Shown: piece by piece, positions 1-5,239 of the stretch
Layout: every line of letters starts with the position of its first letter
Numbering within the stretch: the stretch's first letter is position 1
DNA from: Acidobacteriota bacterium
Lineage (GTDB): Bacteria; Acidobacteriota; Aminicenantia; UBA2199
DNA: 5,239 bases
Assembly (NCBI GenBank): GCA_021817755.1
Contig: JAKAGC010000359.1
Coordinates: 1 to 5,239, forward strand
Reading direction: 5' to 3'
The notes under the pieces: model-generated
What the model saw: only the letters and a program-made list of their open reading frames with translations
Database searches by the model: none
What the model was told of the DNA's origin: nothing
Position numbers and translations under genes: made by a program

Positions 1-1
1 C

Positions 2-475
2 TTTTTTATTAATACACTTGTTTTAAGAGTTCATGTGGATAAAGAGGAAACCTTTGCGGCATTTCTGGACCGTGTTAAAGCGGATGCGGTAAAAATGCTG
101 GAATACCAGAGTTACCCGCTGGAATTGATTTGTGAACGTCTTAAAGTAAAATATCCACAGGTTTCATTTTTCTTCAATATGTTGAATACCGGTATAGCGG
201 CCCGTCAGGAATTGACAGATATGGAATCCATTCATATCCCATCAGTACAGGAATCCAAATTTGAAATGGCGTTGTATATATCCGAATACAAAAACGGTAT
301 CATGATTTACTGTTCGTATTATAACCGCTTATTCACTCCCCAAACCATCGAAGGAATTCTGGCTTTGTATATCCGTTTCCTTCAAGAAATCGGGGAGGAT
401 CCTGGGAAAAAGTTACGCGAGTATCAAGGTTCTACGACAAAGCGGAAAATTTCCCGGGTAAAAGTGGAGAGTTAA
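2..475 (+). CDS. NRPS condensation domain, C-terminal part (5' end outside window)
   Basis: This is the last 157 residues of a larger NRPS protein. The frame is open to the left edge. The GTG at 35 lies inside the C5-type motif region (reads FFINTLVLR from base 2), so it is not a start. The C6 motif appears as YQSYPLELI (104-130). The C7 motif, normally RDxxxNPxF, is replaced by KVKYPQVSFFF. The later part (SKFEMALYISE, then a helix ending FLQEIGEDPGKKL) matches the end of a C domain. After it comes only a short basic tail (KRKISRVKVES) and TAA at 473-475. C domains form the peptide bond between two PCP-bound substrates in the cytoplasm; the catalytic HHxxxDG lies upstream of the window. No A or PCP domain follows in this polypeptide; the next gene begins directly with an A domain. 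Whether this protein carries other modules upstream cannot be seen. Domain identity is clear; activity and substrate are not. Confidence 0.9.
   Translation, partial: FFINTLVLRVHVDKEETFAAFLDRVKADAVKMLEYQSYPLELICERLKVKYPQVSFFFNMLNTGIAARQELTDMESIHIPSVQESKFEMALYISEYKNGIMIYCSYYNRLFTPQTIEGILALYIRFLQEIGEDPGKKLREYQGSTTKRKISRVKVES
466..469 (+). promoter_or_regulatory. Ribosome binding site (GGAG) for the second NRPS gene
   Basis: GGAG lies seven bases before ATG 477, inside the last codons of the upstream gene. In the frame of the second gene a TAA at 459-461 closes the way upstream, and no other start codon lies between it and 477, so this site and ATG 477 fix the start. The one-base gap between the stop (473-475) and the ATG suggests translational coupling. 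Confidence 0.75.
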
Positions 476-476
476 C

Positions 477-1982
477 ATGATTATAAAAACATTTGAGCAA
501 GTGGTTGAGCGATTTCCGGAAAATCTGGCGTTAAAATCCGGTGAGTGGGAATTATCATACAGCCAGTTGAATAAAGAAGCGAACCGGCTAGCCCATTTAC
601 TACGGGATATGAACCTCGATAAAGGGGCTTCAGGCTTAAAAGGGGCTGCTTTACTGTTTGATCACGGTATGGATATGATTATTGCATTAATCGGAACATT
701 GAAAGCAGGATTGATTTATGTTCCATTGGATCGTACCCAACCGGAAACCCGTTTATTGTACATGCTGGAAGATTCCGAAGTCTCTGCCATACTTACCGAT
801 AATCATAACTTGCCATTGGCTCTCCGGTTGGTTCAATCTCCATCCTGGTCACATAAAATAGATGTACTGGATATAACGTCGATTACAGAAAATATTTCAA
901 ATGAAAACCCATTACGTGATGTTCGTACAAAAGAACCGGCTTATATTCTTTATACATCGGGTTCTACAGGAAAACCGAAAGGGGTGATTCAATCTCATGA
1001 GAATGTCCTGTATTATACCCGCAATTGGACCGAACGGTTTAATATAACCTCGCAAGACCGGATGACTCTTCTCACTTCATTCGTTCATGATGGGGCAGTA
1101 CAGGATACTTGGGGAGCGCTCCATAATGGCGCTGCTCTTTTTCCTTTCGATGTGAAACGTATTACGGATAAAAGTAGTCTTTCCGGTTATATTGAATCGG
1201 AACAAATTACCATTTATCATTCTGTTCCTACGTTATTTCGATACTTTACCGAATCTCTCGATCCCGGACAATCCTTCCCACATTTAAAATATATACTTTT
1301 GGGTGGGGAACCTTTGCGAAAGAATGATATCGATATCTTTTCCCGGTTTTTCCCTCAATCGGTTCTGGCAAATATATACGGTCAGACAGAGTCTTCTGTG
1401 GTATCCACAGCCGCTTACAAACCGGGTGATCTTTTTGGAATGCCGGTTATTGGAAAACCATTGGATAAAACGACACTTCTATTGATCGATGATAATGATG
1501 AAATCGTGGAGAATATGGGATTAGGAGAGATTGTCGTAGCCTGTAACCATATCGCATTGGGATATTGGAAAGATAAAGGAAAAACAGCAGAGAAATTTAC
1601 TGAAGATGAAGAGATGGGAAAACTCTTCTGGACCGGAGACCTTGGAGCATTAAAAGCGGATGGAAATATCGAAATCCTGGGAAGAAAGGATTTCCAGGTA
1701 AAAATTCGTGGGTTCCGGGTAGAAGTGGGAGAAATCGAAACGATTCTTCTTCAACATCCACAAATAAAAGAAACGATCATTATTTTAAAAGAAGAAGAAA
1801 ACAAAGATAAATATTTATGTTGTTATATTGTTACAAAAGATAATAATGAATTAAAGAGAGAGGATATACAGGAGTATTTGCTTCACCGACTCCCGGATTA
1901 TATGATTCCCAGGGTTTTTGTGCGACTCGATGCCTTTCCTCTTACTGCCAGCGGTAAGATCGATAGAAATGCTCTTCCCGAA
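477..1982 (+). other. Adenylation domain A1 (unassigned substrate, divergent subtype)
   Basis: Core motifs seen in order: LSYSQL (residues 26-31), LKAGLIYVPLD (75-85), P-loop-like YILYTSGSTGKPKGV (156-170), HDGAVQDTWGAL around D205, YGQTES (301-306), GEIVVACNHIALGYW (350-364), WTGDL (385-389), VKIRGFRVEVGEIE (408-421) and SGKIDRNALP with K494. By hand alignment to GrsA the pocket reads D205, G206, Q209, H248, L274, G276, I300, V308, V309, K494. Asp and Lys for the amino and carboxyl groups are kept, so an alpha-amino acid is plausible, but I recognise no matching code. The A5 motif has Gln where Pro is usual (YGPTE), and the A6 motif lacks the usual GG (GELYIGG in A2). These traits, with the IYHSVPTLFR segment, suggest a separate A-domain subtype. 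The A6-A7 loop is short: nine residues between F375 and W385. Confidence 0.9.
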
Positions 1983-4900
1983 CCTGGTGCAGAAGAAGAC
2001 CGCCAGGAGTTAACGGCACCGGTTACTGAAATTGAATTAAAATTGGCGTTGTTGTGGGCAGAGGAATTGGATGTTCCACTTGAACAAATCGGAAGGGAAT
2101 CCAATTTCTTTGAATTGGGAGGTCATTCGCTTCGCGCTATTAATATCGTGGCCCGGATTCACCACTCTTTCCATGTAAAATTGGAACTGGAAACGGTTTT
2201 TTCTTATCCTTTGCTTAAGGATATTGCACTTCAAATCGAGCAGAATACGGGGAAAGATACTTACAGTGCGATTAAACCGGTAGGGGAAAAAAGGTATTAC
2301 CGGCTTTCTTCCTCACAAAAACGATTGTATTTTCTACAGCAAATGGAACCGGAAGGTACGGCATATAATCTTCCTGATGTATTTGATATCACTTATCACC
2401 CTGATCTTGAAAAAATTGAAGAGACATTTAAAAAACTGATTCAGCGGCATGAGAGTTTGAGAACTTCTTTTCATATGATCGATGGAGAGCCATTCCAGAA
2501 AGTGACTGATGTTGTGGACTTTAAAATAAAATTCCATGATCTGGTAAAAGGTATTGATATCGAAGAACGGCATACCTTGATGGAAGGAATTATCAATCAC
2601 TTTGTACAGCCTTTCGATCTGACTGTTGCTCCACTTTTCCGGGTAGCCGTAATCCGAATACAGGATATGAAATATATCTTTTTAGTCGATGTTCATCATA
2701 TCGTTTCCGATGGCTTGTCCATGGATATACGTGCCAGGGATTTTAACGGGATATTTAAAGGAGAAGAATTACCTCCTTTACGGATACAATATAAGGATTA
2801 TGCGGAATGGCAGAGTGAACAGATCGAGAAAGGTGTTTTAAAAATACAGGAGCAATACTGGGTAGAACAATTTTCGGATGAAATACCTGTATTGCAAATC
2901 CCCACGGATTACCCACGCCCGGCTGTATGGACTTTTGAAGGAAGCAATTATCGTTTTGTATTATCCAACGAAGAATCGGAGCAATTAAAATTACTGGCCA
3001 GGAAAAACGGATCAACTCTGTATATGCTTCTTCTCTCGATGGTTTCGATTCTTTTGTATAAGCTGTCGAACCAGGAAGATATGGTAATCGGTTCACCTGT
3101 AGCAGGCAGAAAACATACGGACCTGGAAGGAATTATCGGTATGTTTGTTAATACGCTGGCTATACGTTGTTTCCCGGCAGGGGATAAATCGTTTCTACAG
3201 TATCTTTCGGAGATCAAAGAAACGATATTTCGCGCTTTCGAAAACCAGGATTACCCTTTTGAGAATATAGTGGATAAAGTGGTATCTAACCGTGATCTCT
3301 CCAGGAACCCGATTTTTGATATCATGTTTGCACTCCATAACCAGAACCAACTATCTTCTGATATTATGCAATTAATGAACGCTGGGCGCTATGAATCCAT
3401 CCGTATAAGAAAGAGCCTGGCCAAATTCGACCTGACCTTCCATGCCCTGGAATTGGGTGACCTCATCGGTTTCTCGATCGAATACAGCGAAATACTCTTC
3501 AAGCGTGAAACGGTTCTTCATTATCTCGATTATTTTAAAACAATTATATCTTATATTCTTTCAAATCCCGGATGTCGTATTTCTGAGATTCAAATTTTAT
3601 CTAACGAGGAAAGAGAGCAAATAGTGTACCGGTTCAATGATACAAGTATGGAGTTTCCATATGAAAAGAATATTTGCGTGTTGATCGAAGAGCAGGCACT
3701 TCGAATCCCGGATAAAATCGCGCTATCGGGTAAATCGCTTGATCCTAAGGCACCAGTACCCTATACATTAACCTATAAAGAATTAAGAGAAAAGGTAGTC
3801 GATTTTTCAACTCTTTTAAAAAATAAAGGAATTCTTCATAGCGATATTGTGGGTATCATGATGGAACGTTCGGTTGAAATGATGGTAGGAATTCTTGGAA
3901 TCCTGGAAGCAGGAGCGGCTTACCTACCGGTCGATACCCATTTACCTTCGGAACGTGTGGATTATATGATGAAAGACAGTAACGCACGTCTTCTTATCAA
4001 ATCTCTTGCAGATCATACTTTTAACTCAGATAACTTACAAAAAACTACACAATTAAATAAAAGTTTTTCAGGGGTCCAGGGGGCGGTTTTTCAAAAAAGC
4101 CCCAGGGAAGAAAACCACAATCTATGTTACGTCATTTACACTTCGGGTACTACAGGAAGACCGAAAGGAGTTATGATCGAACACACCGCCCTTGCTAATT
4201 TTATATGGGGAGTAAAACAGAAAATAGATTTTAGTGAGAATGACACAGTACTCTCATTAACTACTATTTCATTCGATATATTTGGCCTTGAAACATTTGC
4301 ACCGCTTGCTTTCGGTTCCAAAGTAATCATCGGAACATCCGAGGAACAAATGGAGCCGTTAATTGCTCTGGATGTTCTTGCACGGGAAAAGGTTTCTATT
4401 TTCCAGGTCACTCCATCGAGATTGCAATTATTGTTATCCGCTGGAGAAGAAATTTTTGCTCAATCATTACAACATTTAAAATATTTACTGGTAGGAGGCG
4501 AGGCATTTCCTCCTGCTTTATTAAAACAAGTTCACCAACTCTTGAATTGCAAAATTTATAATATGTATGGACCGACTGAAACAACGATATGGTCCACTAT
4601 CGAAGAACTAAAACCAGAAACCCCCATTACAATCGGCAAACCGATCGCTAATACCCTTATCTCCATTCTGGACCGGTATTTGAATATTGTAACGGTGGGA
4701 GTAAGCGGTGAATTGTATATCGGAGGTTCCGGTATCGCCCGTGGGTATCTTAATAATCCTGAACTGACATTTGATCGATTTAATGCCTTCCAGGGGCTCG
4801 TTTTGAGAAACCCGCCCCTGGACCCCGACAAAACTTCTGATATTAATAAATTATTCGAAGAATCAATACAAAGTGAATTATCAAAAAGTTTTAAGGGGGT

Positions 4901-5239
4901 GCAGGCGAGCGAAGAACACTTTGTAGGGGTGACCGGCTGGTCGCCCTCAAATACCAACACTAACACTTTCTACAAAACCGGTGATCTGGTACGGTGGTTG
5001 GAAGATGGGAGGATTGAATTTATAGGGCGAATCGATCAGCAAGTAAAAATTCGAGGGTTCCGTATCGAACCGGGAGAAATCGAATCGCTCATTCTTGAAC
5101 ACCCTTTCATCGAATCTGCGGCGGTTGTTGTTCGAAAAGACAGTAACAATGATCCCTCTATTTGTGCCTATGTTGTATTCAACCGGGCTGTAACAATAGA
5201 AGATTCGCAATTAAGTAATTTTTTAGAAACCCGGTTACC
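477..5239 (+). CDS. Nonribosomal peptide synthetase, A-PCP-C-A (3' end outside window)
   Basis: I read this frame codon by codon from ATG 477 to the right edge: 1587 codons without a stop. The order is A1 (residues 1 to about 502), PCP (about 514-589, Ser551), C (about 607-1042) and A2 (from about 1062, incomplete). It is a cytoplasmic multidomain enzyme that activates amino acids as AMP esters, tethers them to phosphopantetheine and condenses them. It starts directly with an A domain: only about 25 residues precede the first core motif (LSYSQL, 26-31), so there is no N-terminal C domain. The missing C domain is the one ending the upstream gene. No epimerase, methyltransferase, reductase or thioesterase is seen in the visible part. 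A2 should load glycine; the A1 substrate is unknown. A2 carries GC-rich palindromic inserts. At least the end of A2 and its PCP must lie beyond the window. The final product cannot be named. Confidence 0.95.
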   Translation, partial: MIIKTFEQVVERFPENLALKSGEWELSYSQLNKEANRLAHLLRDMNLDKGASGLKGAALLFDHGMDMIIALIGTLKAGLIYVPLDRTQPETRLLYMLEDSEVSAILTDNHNLPLALRLVQSPSWSHKIDVLDITSITENISNENPLRDVRTKEPAYILYTSGSTGKPKGVIQSHENVLYYTRNWTERFNITSQDRMTLLTSFVHDGAVQDTWGALHNGAALFPFDVKRITDKSSLSGYIESEQITIYHSVPTLFRYFTESLDPGQSFPHLKYILLGGEPLRKNDIDIFSRFFPQSVLANIYGQTESSVVSTAAYKPGDLFGMPVIGKPLDKTTLLLIDDNDEIVENMGLGEIVVACNHIALGYWKDKGKTAEKFTEDEEMGKLFWTGDLGALKADGNIEILGRKDFQVKIRGFRVEVGEIETILLQHPQIKETIIILKEEENKDKYLCCYIVTKDNNELKREDIQEYLLHRLPDYMIPRVFVRLDAFPLTASGKIDRNALPEPGAEEDRQELTAPVTEIELKLALLWAEELDVPLEQIGRESNFFELGGHSLRAINIVARIHHSFHVKLELETVFSYPLLKDIALQIEQNTGKDTYSAIKPVGEKRYYRLSSSQKRLYFLQQMEPEGTAYNLPDVFDITYHPDLEKIEETFKKLIQRHESLRTSFHMIDGEPFQKVTDVVDFKIKFHDLVKGIDIEERHTLMEGIINHFVQPFDLTVAPLFRVAVIRIQDMKYIFLVDVHHIVSDGLSMDIRARDFNGIFKGEELPPLRIQYKDYAEWQSEQIEKGVLKIQEQYWVEQFSDEIPVLQIPTDYPRPAVWTFEGSNYRFVLSNEESEQLKLLARKNGSTLYMLLLSMVSILLYKLSNQEDMVIGSPVAGRKHTDLEGIIGMFVNTLAIRCFPAGDKSFLQYLSEIKETIFRAFENQDYPFENIVDKVVSNRDLSRNPIFDIMFALHNQNQLSSDIMQLMNAGRYESIRIRKSLAKFDLTFHALELGDLIGFSIEYSEILFKRETVLHYLDYFKTIISYILSNPGCRISEIQILSNEEREQIVYRFNDTSMEFPYEKNICVLIEEQALRIPDKIALSGKSLDPKAPVPYTLTYKELREKVVDFSTLLKNKGILHSDIVGIMMERSVEMMVGILGILEAGAAYLPVDTHLPSERVDYMMKDSNARLLIKSLADHTFNSDNLQKTTQLNKSFSGVQGAVFQKSPREENHNLCYVIYTSGTTGRPKGVMIEHTALANFIWGVKQKIDFSENDTVLSLTTISFDIFGLETFAPLAFGSKVIIGTSEEQMEPLIALDVLAREKVSIFQVTPSRLQLLLSAGEEIFAQSLQHLKYLLVGGEAFPPALLKQVHQLLNCKIYNMYGPTETTIWSTIEELKPETPITIGKPIANTLISILDRYLNIVTVGVSGELYIGGSGIARGYLNNPELTFDRFNAFQGLVLRNPPLDPDKTSDINKLFEESIQSELSKSFKGVQASEEHFVGVTGWSPSNTNTNTFYKTGDLVRWLEDGRIEFIGRIDQQVKIRGFRIEPGEIESLILEHPFIESAAVVVRKDSNNDPSICAYVVFNRAVTIEDSQLSNFLETRL
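2016..2243 (+). other. Peptidyl carrier protein (PCP/T) domain
   Basis: Residues about 514-589 form a normal-length carrier domain starting at APVTEIELKLALLWAEEL. The attachment motif FFELGGHSLRA is intact, and Ser551 (codon 2127-2129) is the predicted 4'-phosphopantetheine site. The domain carries the A1 substrate and presents it as donor to the C domain that follows after a linker of about 17 residues. A phosphopantetheinyl transferase is needed but is not encoded in the window. Confidence 0.93.
2295..3602 (+). other. Condensation domain (probably LCL type)
   Basis: All seven C motifs are present: SSSQKRLYFL (611-620), RHESLRTSF (657-665), HHIVSDG (740-746), YKDYAEW (772-778), IGMFVNTLAIR (887-897), NQDYPFE (923-929) and RDLSRNPIF (939-947). 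The second His (H741) is the expected catalytic base, and the HHxxxDG motif is complete, so the domain should be active. It would couple the A1/PCP substrate (donor) to the glycine loaded by A2 (acceptor). The LCL assignment is an inference from the absence of an epimerase between PCP and C. Its intact C7 motif contrasts with the degenerate one in the C domain of the upstream gene. Confidence 0.92.
4059..4107 (+). repeat. Palindromic repeat copy 1 (within A2, A2-A3 loop)
   Basis: A GC-rich block in an AT-leaning gene. It begins AAGTTTT, then three variable bases, then GGGGTCCAGGGG. A hairpin can form from GGGGC (4080-4084) with GCCCC (4099-4103), extended by TTTT (4087-4090) with AAAA (4095-4098), a TCAA loop and a two-base G bulge. 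Bases 4061-4086 match the reverse complement of 4812-4836 in copy 2 at 22 of 26 columns (three mismatches, one gap). It is translated as KSFSGVQGAVFQKSP with no stop; all three forward frames of the block are open. No transposase or clear target duplication is seen. Confidence 0.72.
4789..4836 (-). repeat. Palindromic repeat copy 2 (inverted, within A2, A6-A7 loop)
   Basis: A strong hairpin. TCCAGGGGC (4789-4797) pairs perfectly with GCCCCTGGA (4814-4822). Inside, GTTT (4800-4803) pairs with AAAC (4808-4811) around a TGAG loop, with a 2x2 internal mismatch between the two stems. Read on the minus strand from 4836, it has the same plan as copy 1: AAGTTTT, three variable bases, GGGGTCCAGGGG, CGG, a T-rich/A-rich centre with TCAAAA, then GCCCC. 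The copy is therefore in opposite orientation. In the gene's frame it encodes FQGLVLRNPPLDPDKT without a stop. Confidence 0.75.
4884..4904 (+). repeat. Palindromic repeat copy 3 (partial, A6-A7 loop)
   Basis: This half-element matches the left part of copy 1 at 17 of 21 bases (compare 4059-4079) and sits in the same reading frame, giving KSFKGVQ against KSFSGVQ in copy 1. The right half with the TTTTT/AAAAA centre is absent. With the end of copy 2 it forms an imperfect inverted repeat: 4817-4836 against 4886-4905, 16 of 20 bases, separated by 49 AT-rich bases. It may be a separate decayed copy or the second arm of one larger element. Confidence 0.55.
4926..4947. repeat. Second type of hairpin repeat, just before YKTGDL
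   Basis: GACC (4931-4934) and GGTC (4939-4942) pair around GGCT. The stem continues through a T-G wobble (4930/4943), GGG (4927-4929) with CCC (4944-4946), and a final G-T wobble (4926/4947), nine pairs in all. The sequence is unlike copies 1-3. It resembles a GTAGGGGCGACC...-type palindrome that I recall as dispersed in many bacterial genomes; this is from memory and unchecked. It is translated in frame as VGVTGWSP, directly upstream of a low-complexity NTNTNT stretch. Confidence 0.55.

Larger units (their letters stand above)
3660..5239 (+). other. Adenylation domain A2, predicted glycine (3' end missing, palindromes in two loops)
   Basis: Motifs: LTYKEL (residues 1098-1103), LEAGAAYLPVD (1143-1153), YVIYTSGTTGRPKGV (from 1218), YGPTETT (1364-1370), GELYIGG (from 1411), YKTGDL (from 1499), VKIRGFRIEPGEIE (from 1523). 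Pocket residues by hand alignment to GrsA are D1267, I1268, L1271, Q1310, L1338, G1340, M1363, I1371 and W1372. The classical glycine code is DILQLGLIWK, so eight of the nine visible positions agree (M for L). The tenth (Lys, A10) lies beyond the window. Two loops hold GC-rich palindromic DNA translated in frame: residues about 1195-1211 between A2 and A3, and about 1438-1498 between A6 and A7. The second loop has 63 residues between F1435 and Y1499 where A1 has nine. All catalytic motifs around the inserts are intact, so the domain was probably still functional when the inserts became fixed. Confidence 0.9.

Noticed and set aside
35..475. A separate small gene starting at GTG 35
   Set aside because: The frame is open to the left edge and bases 2-28 already encode the C5 motif of a C domain, so the GTG is an internal valine codon.
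621..647. Direct repeat of AAAGGGGCT, 18 bases apart, in A1
   Set aside because: Only nine bases, no palindrome, and not related to copies 1-3; it encodes part of an ordinary variable loop before the LKAG motif.
4093..4099. A AAA AAG, a possible -1 frameshift heptamer in repeat copy 1
   Set aside because: The codons there are CAA-AAA-AGC, so the heptamer is not in the phase needed for tandem slippage, and the zero frame continues through intact A motifs.
4080..4103. A Rho-independent terminator
   Set aside because: The hairpin has its T run inside the stem with no T tract after it, and it lies in the middle of an intact coding frame.
4059..4947. A CRISPR-like array
   Set aside because: Copies are diverged, in both orientations, irregularly spaced and translated; there are no uniform spacers or cas genes.
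4951..4968. AACACT-type mini tandem repeat (NTNTNT)
   Set aside because: Too short and low in complexity to be more than linker sequence next to the second hairpin.
1898..5210. Several minus-strand open frames of 65-136 codons
   Set aside because: They lie opposite the continuous NRPS frame, show no recognisable motifs, and overlap each other; they are shadows.

Overview
The window is an internal piece of a nonribosomal peptide synthetase (NRPS) locus, coding on the + strand almost from end to end. Two genes are present and both are cut by the window edges. The first (2-475) is the C-terminal third of a condensation (C) domain and stops at 473-475. The second starts at ATG 477, one base later. 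It stays open to base 5239 (1587 codons read with no stop) and encodes A1 - PCP - C - A2, with A2 cut before its A10 lysine motif. No RNA gene, CRISPR array, transposase or promoter is visible, and no gene-free stretch exceeds a few bases. Minus-strand and off-frame open frames are shadows of the NRPS reading frame.

Assembly-line logic: the adenylation domain A1 loads a substrate on the PCP (Ser551). Its pocket residues do not match a specificity code I know. The following C domain (intact HHxxxDG, residues 740-746) would join it to the substrate of A2, whose pocket residues (D-I-L-Q-L-G-M-I-W) are almost the classical glycine code. The predicted fragment is therefore X-Gly. The C domain that would normally sit in front of A1 is on the separate upstream polypeptide, so a C-A unit is split between two translationally coupled genes.

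The unexpected layer is inside A2. Two variable loops of this domain, A2-A3 and A6-A7, hold GC-rich, hairpin-forming sequence that stands out from the AT-leaning gene. Three segments (4059-4107, 4789-4836 on the opposite strand, 4884-4904) are diverged copies of one short palindromic repeat. A fourth hairpin (4926-4947) is of another type. All are translated in frame without a stop, and the A6-A7 loop is about 54 residues longer than in A1. This resembles protein-coding palindromic elements such as those known from Rickettsia, but here they lie in an NRPS adenylation domain.

Organism: a bacterium of roughly 40% G+C (by eye). Large NRPS genes with small in-frame palindromes remind me of uncultured Acidobacteriota/Aminicenantes-type genomes. 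That is an impression from memory, not something the window proves.
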